Source of the DNA: Nocardia wallacei
GTDB lineage: Bacteria > Actinomycetota > Actinomycetes > Mycobacteriales > Mycobacteriaceae
NCBI RefSeq assembly: GCF_029868745.1
Contig: NZ_JARWOP010000354.1
Coordinates: 16,029-80,028 of the forward strand
Direction: 5' to 3'
Length of the DNA: 64,000 nucleotides
The notes beneath the pieces were generated by a model, which had not been told where the DNA came from, did not search any database, and was given only the letters and a program-made list of their open reading frames with translations. The position numbers and the translations under genes are program-made. Below, piece by piece: positions 16,160 through 24,756 of the stretch (position 1 is the stretch's first letter; the number at the start of each line of letters is the position of its first letter).

Positions 16160-17064
16160 GGGAGACCCTCCAACCAGTCGGGTGCGCCGACCGGCCGCAA
16201 GGTCTGCGGTCCGGTTCCGGTGCGCATGGGAAGTACCTGGGATCCGAGCACGATCACCGACCACGGATCCATCGCTCGATCCGCCGCCCAGGCCGCGCGC
16301 AGCAGCGCCGCGCAGGCCTCGTCGGACCGCGGATCGAAGCCGTCCGGCGGTCCGCCGAGGTCGGCCAGAATGCGTTCGATCGCCGCATCGCGTTCGAATT
16401 CGCGTGCGGGCGTGCGGGAATAGAGTTCCTCGGCCAGTTCCGCCGCGTGTCCCGAGCAGTCCGTGCCGGTGCCGATATCCGCCAGCACCCGCGAGCGGGT
16501 GTGCTCGTCGAAATAGATGGCGAGTTCGCGCAGCACGTCGGCCGGATCGTCCGGCGAATGCACCAGGTTGAGCAGAAAGCTGTCGCGGCCGAGCAGGTGG
16601 CGCAGTTCGCCGGGCCGCCGCTTGCGTGGGTCGGTCGCGCCCTTCGCGGCGGTCAGGCGCACCGGTGTCGGAAGTTCGCCCACCGGTCCGCCGACCACCA
16701 GCACGAGGGCATCGGAGATGCCGACCAGCAGATCGGCGAGGCGACGCCGCTCGGGGGAGGCGATATTCCAGGCGTAGTACCACAGGGCGCGCACCAGATG
16801 GCGGTTCACCGCCAGCGTATGCGCGCTCACCACTCGGAAGTCATTGTCGCGCAGCCAGGTCAGGGTGGGCAGTGCGGCGCGGCCGACGATGGCGTCCGGC
16901 TTCAACAGCAGCATCGAGTGCTCGCGCGCGAACTTCGCGGCGTCCAGACCGGCCTCGTCCAGCTGTGCGACGGATTCCTGCACATAGGTGTCGCCGCTGT
17001 AGATGTCCGCCTTGGCGAGCAGCGGAGTGAGCGGGACCAGCAGGTCACGCAGCGCGGCGGTCAT
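16156..17064 (-). CDS. Nucleoside diphosphate kinase-like protein in biosynthetic operon
   Basis: 302 residues. Residues ~48-185 are NDK-like: LLLKPDAIV (Lys55 aligns with the ATP-binding Lys) and, after TAAKGATDPRKRRPGELR, the active-site segment NLVHSPDDPADVLREL with His169 aligning with the phosphorylated His. Between them the usual central region is rewritten (VRALWYYAWNIASPERRR) and about 110 C-terminal residues have no NDK counterpart. True NDK is encoded elsewhere in the window (35326-35742), so this is a specialised phosphotransferase-like paralogue. Both ends overlap neighbours by 4 bp. Confidence 0.75.
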   Translation of the reverse strand: MTAALRDLLVPLTPLLAKADIYSGDTYVQESVAQLDEAGLDAAKFAREHSMLLLKPDAIVGRAALPTLTWLRDNDFRVVSAHTLAVNRHLVRALWYYAWNIASPERRRLADLLVGISDALVLVVGGPVGELPTPVRLTAAKGATDPRKRRPGELRHLLGRDSFLLNLVHSPDDPADVLRELAIYFDEHTRSRVLADIGTGTDCSGHAAELAEELYSRTPAREFERDAAIERILADLGGPPDGFDPRSDEACAALLRAAWAADRAMDPWSVIVLGSQVLPMRTGTGPQTLRPVGAPDWLEGLP

Positions 17065-18182
17065 CGGCGGTCACCCCGATCGGCTCCGAGGACCGGTTGC
17101 GGCCGCTCCTCGTCCACTCCGGCGGCCGCCAGCACCTCCTCGATCGACGGCAGCGGTGTGCCGAGATAGCCCGATTCCAGGCAGTGATCCAGCAGCACCC
17201 GCAGGTATTCCTTGCCGCTCTCGGGACCCGGACGGCCCAGCAGCGCTTCGGCATTCGCCGTGGCGAACCGCACCCTACGGGCGAAATAGCTGGTGTAGAG
17301 CGCACCGACGCGCAGGTAGTACTCGCGCTCGATCGGCTCGAGATCGTCGGCGTCGAACGTGGTCTCCGGCACGAACGTCGCGACGTGGAACGACGGGTAC
17401 TCGGCCAGCACATCCGAGACCTCCCGCAGCGACAGACTGTCCCGGCCGACCGCGTGAAACGTGCTGCCGCACCAGGTTTCGGCATCGGCGGTGACCGCTG
17501 CGATGATGTCGGCGACATGATCGACCGGCGCGGGCGCGAGGGTGGCGTCGTAGCGGCCCGGCAGCGACCGCAGCTTGCCCTCCACGATCAGCTTCACCAC
17601 GGAGTACAGGTTCTTGTAGTCGCGGATCACCCCGGTGCCGGTGGCGCCGGTGACGATGCCCGGACGCACGATCGCCCACCGCAGCCCCGGGGTGCCCCGG
17701 ACGAGCAGCTCGGCGCGGAACTTGCTGTCCTCGTAGCCGTTTCCGAACTCCTGCCCGGACTCTAGTTCGTCCTCGCCGATCGTCCCGCCGCGCAGGCCGC
17801 ACACGTAGGCCGTGCTGACGTGCACCAGCGGAACGTCCCAGCGCAGGGCCTGCTCGACGGCGTGCGCCGTGCCGCGCACATTCAGGTCGTCGTACTCGGC
17901 GGCGGTGGCGTCGAAGGCCGTGGTGGCCGCGGCGTGCACGAGCACGCCGACCCGTTCCGCCAGCTCGGCCTCGGTCCGGGCGTCCAGGCCGAAGCCGGGC
18001 TGCCGAACGTCACCGCGCACCGTCCGCACGCCGTCGACCGGACCGCCCACGTTGTTCGACAGTCGCGAATTACGGTGCAGCACAGCGGTTACCGGGCTGC
18101 CCGCGGCGACGAGCCGGGCCGCGACCTCGGATCCGACCAGCCCGGTGGCGCCGGTGATCAGGACCTCCGACCGCCCCGTCAC
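17061..18182 (-). CDS. NAD(P)-dependent extended SDR, thioester-reductase-like
   Basis: 373 residues. The Rossmann motif TGATGLVGSEV is at the N-terminus and the catalytic Tyr/Lys pair appears as YEDSKFRAE. The fold matches the extended SDRs of the terminal thioester reductase / male-sterility type (NAD_binding_4), which reduce acyl thioesters on carrier proteins to aldehydes or alcohols. Immediate position after the acyl carrier protein gene, with a 4-bp overlap, supports an ACP-bound substrate. A plain sugar-epimerase-like role cannot be excluded. Confidence 0.83.
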   Translation of the reverse strand: MTGRSEVLITGATGLVGSEVAARLVAAGSPVTAVLHRNSRLSNNVGGPVDGVRTVRGDVRQPGFGLDARTEAELAERVGVLVHAAATTAFDATAAEYDDLNVRGTAHAVEQALRWDVPLVHVSTAYVCGLRGGTIGEDELESGQEFGNGYEDSKFRAELLVRGTPGLRWAIVRPGIVTGATGTGVIRDYKNLYSVVKLIVEGKLRSLPGRYDATLAPAPVDHVADIIAAVTADAETWCGSTFHAVGRDSLSLREVSDVLAEYPSFHVATFVPETTFDADDLEPIEREYYLRVGALYTSYFARRVRFATANAEALLGRPGPESGKEYLRVLLDHCLESGYLGTPLPSIEEVLAAAGVDEERPQPVLGADRGDRR

Positions 18183-18427
18183 GACAGCGTCCGTTCGATC
18201 AGGGCGATCACGTCGCCGACCCGGAGTACCCCGGCCACCTGCTCGGGCCGGTAGCGCGGGAGCCCGAAGGCCCGCTCCAGCACCACCGTCAGCTCCATCA
18301 GTCGCAGCGAGTCGAACCCGAGGTCCTCCACGAGCCGCCGATCGTCTCCCGTTCCGCCCGGCTGGGGGGCCATGGCGGCGACGAGATGCCGGACACGCTG
18401 CGCCACATCACTGTCCACGCCGGTCAT
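18179..18427 (-). CDS. Acyl carrier protein
   Basis: 82 residues, normal for an ACP. The phosphopantetheine attachment site is LGFDSLRLMEL, with Ser in the DSL core. Start ATG 18427 overlaps the stop of the FAAL fusion gene, and its own stop overlaps the reductase start, each by 4 bp. It most probably receives an acyl chain from the upstream acyl-AMP ligase domain and presents it to the reductase and AfsA-like protein. Confidence 0.92.
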   Translation of the reverse strand: MTGVDSDVAQRVRHLVAAMAPQPGGTGDDRRLVEDLGFDSLRLMELTVVLERAFGLPRYRPEQVAGVLRVGDVIALIERTLS

Positions 18428-21400
18428 CGCGGTCCTCCTTCTCGCAGATGGGGTTGCCTGCCGCCGGAGGTGAGCAGATCGCGGGCCTCGTCGAGCGGCA
18501 GGTCGGTGTCGAGATAGCCGGCGACGCGCAGCCAGTCGTAGCTGATGTCCAGGGTGCGCCGCCACTGCTCCCGGGAGTCGAAGGAGGCCGGGAAGTCGCC
18601 GCCGCCGACGTGGCCGCGCACCCGAGCCACGAGATCGTCCAGCCGAGCCAGCTCGGCCAGAGCGTCCTCACCGGCCGCGAGCGTCTGCGCGAAGTTTACC
18701 CGGCTGGCCTCCTCGACGGAGCGCAGCAGTTCCCCGCGACGGGAGGCCGCGGCCGGAAGCAGCCGCGTCAGTGTCGGTCCGGGCGCGACGTCCGCGGGCA
18801 GCGGATGAATTCCGTACGCGCACAGCACCATCCGGACCGCCATCGCCACGATGCGGTGCGCGGCGATGTCGGCGACGGCGCCCTGACCGCCCTTCATCGC
18901 GCCGACCAGATCCTCCCGCGCGTTCTCCAGCACCACGTTCGACCACACCAGGTCGAGCGCGCACGCGGTGAACCGCTCGGCGGGCAGCGGTGCGAGCGTC
19001 GCGATCGCCGCGTCCTCCCGTCCGGCGCCGGACAGTCCCAGTACCGGCAGCGCCGGTCCCGGCGCCGGGGTGTACGGGCGCAGCGGCTTGCACATCGCCA
19101 GTGCCGGCGTGATCGGGCCGTCGCCGCGCCACTGCAATCCGACCAATCCCAGCCGCACGAACTCGGCCAGCTCGGATCCGATGTCGGCGCGCCCCAGCAC
19201 CTCTCGCAGGGACCGCCGCACCACCACCGATCGCCAGGCGCGCCCGGCCGCGTCCGACAGCACGAACACATCGCGGTCCGCGCGCAGCACGTGCACGCGC
19301 TCGCCGATGCCCCAGGTCGTCACCCCGGGCATCCGGGCCAGTACCACCAGATCCGGATCGTCCGCCACCCCGGCCACGCCGAATTCCGCAGCCAGCGCGA
19401 CGATTTCGGCGACCGTCGCCGATTCCGGCAGCGCGCGGTAGCGTTTGACCAGTTCCGCCGCATGCGGTTCCGGCTCACCGCTCACCGGCTGGGTGAGTAT
19501 CCGGTCCAATTGCTCGGGCAGCCATTTGGTTTCGATGTAGGTCTCGCCGTAACCGGTGGCCCAGGCCTTGACCGCCTGCACCAACCCGTCGCGAGCCCAG
19601 GCCTCGGCCTCCTCGCGTTCGCCGAGGGCGGCGAGGGCGACCGCGTAACGCAGGGCATGGCGGGCGCGTTCGGCCCACCACTCGCCCGCCTTGCGCGCGA
19701 ACTCCGGATTCGGCAGCAGCGCAAGCAGTTCGGCGAGTTCCGGCGAGCCGGGATCGGCGCGCAGTACGGTGGCGCGCAGGAAACGTTGACAGCGGTTGAG
19801 CACATCTTCGTCCAGCGCGGCCGGGTCCGTGGCCTGCGCCACCCGCCGCAGCTGCGCGCGCAGCTGAGCCACCGAACGGGTACGCACCTCCACACGGCGT
19901 CCGTCCAGGAACAGCACCGTGGGCAGCGTCGGCAGGTCCTCGTCGCCGGGCGCGACGGCCAGGAAGTCGACGTCGGAACCCTCGTTGCCGAAGCCCTCCG
20001 CCAGCGAGCCCTCGAACAGCACCGCCGACCGCGCCGGCACACTCACCTGGTCCAGGGCACGGTCGAGCAGCCGCCGGGCCGCCGCGACGGTCAGTACCGG
20101 TTCGGGCCGCGGGCCGTCCTGTGGGTCCTGGTCGCGGTCGGTCGGGTCGTGCACCACGGCACCTTCCAGGCCGCCGTCGCCGAACAGCTGCCACATGTGC
20201 CGCCGGCGCGGTTTGCCGCTCGAGGTGCGTCGGATGAAGCCGCGCGGGCCGGTGACGATCCGCGCGGTCTGCGCCGGGCCGAGCGCGGCCCGCAGCACGC
20301 TGCGGGCCTGTTCCAGCCACGGCCCCGGCGCGGTCTCGGCGAACAGGACGATGCCCTGGGCGCCGGCGTCGGTGTGGGCGACCGCGGCGAGTTTGCCCTT
20401 GGTGATGCCGGTCTCGCGGGCGACCCGGGATTCGATGTCCTCCATGAACACCGACCGGCCGCGCACCTTCAGGCTCGAGCCCATCCGTCCGAGCACGAAA
20501 ACCTCGTCGCGGTAGCGGAATCCGGCGTCGCCGGTGTAGAGCCGCCCGTTGTCGATGCGGGTGCCGCCCTCGGTGGTCGTGGTGTAGCCCAGCGCCACGG
20601 AGTCGCCGGTGACCACCATCTCCCCGAGCGTGCCGTCCGGCAGTTCGCGGCCGTCCTCGTCGACCACTCGCACCTGCGACTCCGCCGTCGAGAAGCCGAG
20701 CCCGGTGATCCAGCCCGGACCCGTCACCCAGCGGCCGTCGCCGAGTTCGGCCTCGGCCACCGGCCGGACCGGCTGCCCGAACCGCAGGCTCGCGCCGTCC
20801 AGCCGCAGGGCCGTCACGGGCCGATCGCGTGCGGAGGAGGTCACCATCAGGGTCGCCTCGGCCAAGCCGTAGGCAAGGGTGAACGCGCGTGCCGAAAAGC
20901 CCTGCGGTCCAGCCATTTCCGTGAACGCGTGCAGATCGGCGACCTCGACGGGTTCGGAACCCACCGCCAGCGTCCGCCACCCCGACAGGTCCAGCCCGGC
21001 CACCTCCTCGGGCGAAACCCGGTGTGCCACGTAGCCGAGCGCGAACGACGGCGACGGCGTGTGCTGTGCGTGCGTCATCGCTCGCAACCACCGCATCGGG
21101 TCGCGAATGAACTGGTCCGGCCGCATCAGATACAGGTCGCCCTGATTGGTGACGGTGGTGAAAAACGCGCCGACCAGGCCCATATCGTGATACAGCGGCA
21201 GCCAGGACGCCATCGCCTCGCCGTCGCGCCAGTCCACCAGACGGGTGATCATCGCGATGTTGTCGGCCAGGTTCCGCCACGAAACCCGCACCCCGCGCGG
21301 GGTGCCCGTCGAACCGGAGGTGAACTGCAACAGCGCACATTCGGCGGGCGCACCGAATTCCCGTTCGGACACCGGTTCCGCGTCGTCGGCGAGCACCGGG

Positions 21401-21813
21401 TCATCGGTTCGTCCGGCCTCCGCCATGGCCTGGCACACCAGTGGACGCAGGTCGGCCGAGGTCACCACCAGCCGTGGACGCGCCTGCCGCAGAATGGCCG
21501 CGACATGCGAAATGTATTGGGCCAGATCACCGAAGGTGGGCGGGGCGATCGGGGTGAACACGCCGCCGGCCGCCCACACCGCGTAGAACGTTGCGACGCA
21601 GGGGAATCCGGTCGGCATGATCACGCACGCGCCCTCGCCGTCGCCCAGCCCGGCGGCCCGCAGGCGCGCGGCCACCGCCCACGCCAGCTCGGCCAGCTCC
21701 CGATAGGACCGGAACTCCCAGCCGTCGGCCTCGTCGGCCAGATGAATGCCGGTGTCGGTGGCCGGATTCGCCAGCCAGCCCCGCACCGCGTCGATATCGT
21801 TGTCAGCCTGCAT
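18424..21813 (-). CDS. Fatty-acyl-AMP ligase / nucleotidyltransferase / PqqD-like multidomain fusion
   Basis: 1129 residues in four parts. Residues 1-550 are an acyl-AMP ligase of FAAL type: TSGSTGTPRG at 165-174, WLPLYHDMGLVGAFF at 204-218, AYGLAEATLM at 314-323, LYTGDAG at 425-431 and the C-terminal Lys534 in SSGKPRR. Residues ~575-690 carry a polymerase-beta-type nucleotidyltransferase core GSLAEGFGNEGSDVDF with Asp614 and Asp616. Residues ~700-790 are helical, as in aminoglycoside-nucleotidyltransferase tails. Residues ~820-895 resemble PqqD (FVLSDAAGRAW, LVGLQWRGDGPI). A second helical region of ~230 residues ends the protein. The start overlaps the dikinase gene by 11 bp; the stop overlaps the ACP gene by 4 bp. 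Confidence 0.9.
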   Translation of the reverse strand: MQADNDIDAVRGWLANPATDTGIHLADEADGWEFRSYRELAELAWAVAARLRAAGLGDGEGACVIMPTGFPCVATFYAVWAAGGVFTPIAPPTFGDLAQYISHVAAILRQARPRLVVTSADLRPLVCQAMAEAGRTDDPVLADDAEPVSEREFGAPAECALLQFTSGSTGTPRGVRVSWRNLADNIAMITRLVDWRDGEAMASWLPLYHDMGLVGAFFTTVTNQGDLYLMRPDQFIRDPMRWLRAMTHAQHTPSPSFALGYVAHRVSPEEVAGLDLSGWRTLAVGSEPVEVADLHAFTEMAGPQGFSARAFTLAYGLAEATLMVTSSARDRPVTALRLDGASLRFGQPVRPVAEAELGDGRWVTGPGWITGLGFSTAESQVRVVDEDGRELPDGTLGEMVVTGDSVALGYTTTTEGGTRIDNGRLYTGDAGFRYRDEVFVLGRMGSSLKVRGRSVFMEDIESRVARETGITKGKLAAVAHTDAGAQGIVLFAETAPGPWLEQARSVLRAALGPAQTARIVTGPRGFIRRTSSGKPRRRHMWQLFGDGGLEGAVVHDPTDRDQDPQDGPRPEPVLTVAAARRLLDRALDQVSVPARSAVLFEGSLAEGFGNEGSDVDFLAVAPGDEDLPTLPTVLFLDGRRVEVRTRSVAQLRAQLRRVAQATDPAALDEDVLNRCQRFLRATVLRADPGSPELAELLALLPNPEFARKAGEWWAERARHALRYAVALAALGEREEAEAWARDGLVQAVKAWATGYGETYIETKWLPEQLDRILTQPVSGEPEPHAAELVKRYRALPESATVAEIVALAAEFGVAGVADDPDLVVLARMPGVTTWGIGERVHVLRADRDVFVLSDAAGRAWRSVVVRRSLREVLGRADIGSELAEFVRLGLVGLQWRGDGPITPALAMCKPLRPYTPAPGPALPVLGLSGAGREDAAIATLAPLPAERFTACALDLVWSNVVLENAREDLVGAMKGGQGAVADIAAHRIVAMAVRMVLCAYGIHPLPADVAPGPTLTRLLPAAASRRGELLRSVEEASRVNFAQTLAAGEDALAELARLDDLVARVRGHVGGGDFPASFDSREQWRRTLDISYDWLRVAGYLDTDLPLDEARDLLTSGGRQPHLREGGPR

Positions 21814-24481
21814 GGGGACCGTCTCCTTCGGCCAGTACCGTCACGGTGCCACCGGTGCCGTCGACTCGAATCGACATGCCGGTGCGGAGCATCGTGGTGG
21901 CGTCGCGTAGCTGCACGACGGTGGGCACGCCCAGTTCGCGCGCCACGATTGCGACGTGGGTCAGCGGGCTGCCGCGCTCGATCACCAGCGCCGCCGCCGA
22001 CGGCAGCGCGGCCACCCAGCCGGGATCGGTGCGGTAGGTCACCAGCACGCCGCCCGACACATCGCGCGGCTGGTCGACCACGACGGCCGGGCCGGTGCCC
22101 ACCCCGGGCCCGGACGGTGTCCCGGTGAGCACGGCCCCGGCGGTCGCGGCGGGCATATCGGTGATCGGCACCCAGCCCTGCGCCGCCAGTTCCGCGCGCC
22201 CGAATCCCGGTCCGCGCGTGACGAACCGGGAGGGGGCGACGAGCCGGGCATCGGCCGCCCGCTGCTGAGTGCGCGCGGCGATCAGGCCCCGGAGCGACCC
22301 CGTGTCCGCGCCCTCGTAGCAGCCTCGCAACTCCTGCACGGTCAGCTGGAACACATCGGCGAAGTCGTCGATGACGCCGCGCGCGGCCAGATCCCGTCCC
22401 ATCACGCGGATCATCCGCTTCACCATCCCGAACGCGCGGGTGCGGCAGAACCGGAGCCGTTCGCGATGTGCGGCGCATCGGCCGACCTTGCGGCGCAACC
22501 GTTCGTACAGTGCCCGGCGCACGCCGTGCAGGTGCTCGTCCAGATACGTCTCGGCCTCGGTGCCGCGGCGCGTCTGCTCCTGCGGCAGGGCGGCGCGCAG
22601 CAGCACGAACAGGCTCGCCGGATCCTCACGCAGATCCGGTGTCTCGAGCTTCAGTTCATCGATGCTGCGATAGCCGTAGCGTGCGATGTACTCGTCGACG
22701 CGGGCGAGGAAGTCGGTGCGGCCCGCGCTCGCAAGTTCGTCCCGGATGGCTTCCGGCGCAGTCGTTTCGATGAGGGCGCGGAGTTCCGGGTCGGCGCGTA
22801 CGACCTCCGCCAGAGCCGCCATCGCGCGCGCGGGCTCGGCCGACTCCACCTCCTCGCCCGGTCCGGCGACCGCGTACAGGAACCATTCCGGCGCCTTGGG
22901 CAGAAACGCTTTCGTCAGCACGTACAGCAGGCCGGTCAGGGTGAGCAGCATCGCGTCCAGCACCATCAACGGCCCCCAGCGCCGGACCAGTTCCCGGTCC
23001 AGCTGCCGGTAGCGGGCATAGGCCTGCTCGCCGGTCAGCGCGGCGTCGTCGACCGTGTCGAATTCGTCGTAGACGCGGTAGAACTCGGTCAGGAACCGCC
23101 GCATCATGCCGTCGATGCCCGCGATGCGGCGCACGTAGATCGCCGTGGTCACCGTGCGCGACCACAATCGGGCGAGCGGATTGCGGAAGGTGAAGGGCCG
23201 CAGCGTTTTCGCTATCTCGTCGGGCAGCGGCTCGGCGACGCCCAAGGCCGCCTCCAAGACCCGGCGGTTGAGCGGGTAGCCGGGCGCGATACCCACCATC
23301 CGGTACCAGTGCAGCAGGTTGTAGTAGACGCGGCCGTGGAAGCAGCCGAGCAGGACGCCGGTCCAGTCGTCGGTCTGGCGCAGTTGCCGGGACGGTACTC
23401 GCAGCGATTCGGCGTAGCCGCGGTAGACCCGGCCGTAGATGTCGGCGGCGGTGGTGAACGTGAGGGGCGAGGTGATGCCGTTGAAGCTCTCGAGGATGTT
23501 GGAGTTGTCCCAGATGCGCAGTTCATCGGGGTCGAGCCGCTCCCCGGCGCCGCGTAGCGGAGCGCCGACCGGGGTGGTGATCGGGCGGGCCTGCAAGACC
23601 CACAGCCCGTCCGCGTCCGCGGCCCATTCGATGTCCTGGGGCGCGCCCAGTGCCGCCTCCACCCGGCGGCCCAGTTCGACCAGCTCGGTCAGCTCGGCCT
23701 CCGACAGCACCGGCGCGGCGCGCTGCTGCTCCGGTACCGGGACCTCGACGCAGCCGTGGTCGCCGTCGGGCCGGATCGCGGTGGTCTTCTCGCCGTGCAC
23801 CGCTTCCACGACGGCTCCGGAAAGCTTGTCGACCACAAGGGAATCCGCGTCCACCGCGCCGGAGACCAGCCCTTCGCCCAGGCCGTATACCGCGCCGACC
23901 ACCAGTTCGTCCGGTGCGCCGGTCATCGGGTTCGCGGTGAACAGCACGCCGCTCGTCCGCGCCTCGATCAGGCGTTGCAGCAGCACCGCCGGAACGCCCG
24001 GCAGCGGCAGACCGTGGGCGAACGCATAGCGGATCACCCGTTCGGCGAACGCCGATGCCCAGCAGGCTCGCACGGCGGCGTCCACCGCCTCGACGCCGCG
24101 CCGGTTGAGAAACGAATCGAACTGTCCGGCAAAGGAATACGTCGCGCCGTCCTCCGCGGACGCCGACGACCGGACCGCGATCGCCGCGTCGCCGAACTGC
24201 GCGTAGGCGGCCCGCACCCGGTCGGCGACCACCGCCGGCAGGACCGTCGCGGCGATCCGCTCACGCAGCGCCGCGCCGCGCCGCAACGCCTCGTCGACAT
24301 CCGTTGTCCGCTCGAATTCCGCTGCCGCCGTGACCAACTCGTTGTCGAGGTGGTCGAACAACCCGGCCTCCAGGACCACCCACTCCGGTACCCGGAACCC
24401 GCTCTCCCGCAATCGCCACAGCCCACGCGCCTTACCTCCGCCGGCCTCGGCACCCTCGGTGTCGGGACTCACTACCTGCAC
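21803..24481 (-). CDS. Rifampin phosphotransferase-like / PEP-synthase-type dikinase
   Basis: About 890 residues in the three-part layout of rifampin phosphotransferase: an N-terminal ATP-grasp domain (GGGKARGLWRL, AVRSSASAEDG, GVLFTANPMTG, WVLQARPITTP), a ~430-residue middle domain, and a C-terminal swivelling His domain (ERGSPLTHVAIVARELGVP). Such enzymes use ATP and pass the beta-phosphate through the His to a hydroxyl group, giving AMP and Pi. There is no PEP/pyruvate TIM barrel. Start is a GTG: 24481 or 24472, both downstream of GGGAGGG; the frame further upstream is unlikely to be coding. First gene of the operon. It could phosphorylate the pathway product or confer self-resistance. Confidence 0.86.
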   Translation of the reverse strand: MQVVSPDTEGAEAGGGKARGLWRLRESGFRVPEWVVLEAGLFDHLDNELVTAAAEFERTTDVDEALRRGAALRERIAATVLPAVVADRVRAAYAQFGDAAIAVRSSASAEDGATYSFAGQFDSFLNRRGVEAVDAAVRACWASAFAERVIRYAFAHGLPLPGVPAVLLQRLIEARTSGVLFTANPMTGAPDELVVGAVYGLGEGLVSGAVDADSLVVDKLSGAVVEAVHGEKTTAIRPDGDHGCVEVPVPEQQRAAPVLSEAELTELVELGRRVEAALGAPQDIEWAADADGLWVLQARPITTPVGAPLRGAGERLDPDELRIWDNSNILESFNGITSPLTFTTAADIYGRVYRGYAESLRVPSRQLRQTDDWTGVLLGCFHGRVYYNLLHWYRMVGIAPGYPLNRRVLEAALGVAEPLPDEIAKTLRPFTFRNPLARLWSRTVTTAIYVRRIAGIDGMMRRFLTEFYRVYDEFDTVDDAALTGEQAYARYRQLDRELVRRWGPLMVLDAMLLTLTGLLYVLTKAFLPKAPEWFLYAVAGPGEEVESAEPARAMAALAEVVRADPELRALIETTAPEAIRDELASAGRTDFLARVDEYIARYGYRSIDELKLETPDLREDPASLFVLLRAALPQEQTRRGTEAETYLDEHLHGVRRALYERLRRKVGRCAAHRERLRFCRTRAFGMVKRMIRVMGRDLAARGVIDDFADVFQLTVQELRGCYEGADTGSLRGLIAARTQQRAADARLVAPSRFVTRGPGFGRAELAAQGWVPITDMPAATAGAVLTGTPSGPGVGTGPAVVVDQPRDVSGGVLVTYRTDPGWVAALPSAAALVIERGSPLTHVAIVARELGVPTVVQLRDATTMLRTGMSIRVDGTGGTVTVLAEGDGPHAG

Positions 24482-24514
24482 ACACCCTCCCGTCGCTGAC
24501 GCGGCACCGCCTAC

Positions 24515-24550
24515 GTGGCGGACTCGCCACGGGTATATCCGACATACCCG
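24515..24550. promoter_or_regulatory. Two adjacent dyads upstream of the seven-gene operon
   Basis: GTGGCG (24515-24520) and CGCCAC (24525-24530) form one dyad; directly next, CGGGTAT (24530-24536) and ATACCCG (24544-24550) form a perfect 7-bp inverted repeat with a 7-bp spacer. They lie about 35-70 bp upstream of the dikinase start, where an operator would be expected. A smaller dyad GGAT/ATCC is at 24630-24641. The regulator is unknown. Confidence 0.55.
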
Positions 24551-24756
24551 ACCCTGGGGCCGTTCCTCACTCGGAGCGATCTCAAACCAACTGGTGCGCA
24601 GGCGGTCACCACGGTGTTGTTGAGATATAGGATCGGTATCCAGAGGTGTTAACGCGTATTTCCGCAGATCGCGGATTCGATATCGCCTGGCCGCCCGCAC
24701 GGCGCCGGGCTAGGCTACGAGACGCTCGTGACCATCGGCGAAGGGTGTTTGTCGGC

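Noticed and set aside
17812..22128. Very long open frame (1438 codons) on the plus strand across the seven-gene operon
   Set aside because: It is antisense to three genes with strong domain matches, has no recognisable domain and is rich in Arg/His/Gln; a typical high-GC shadow.
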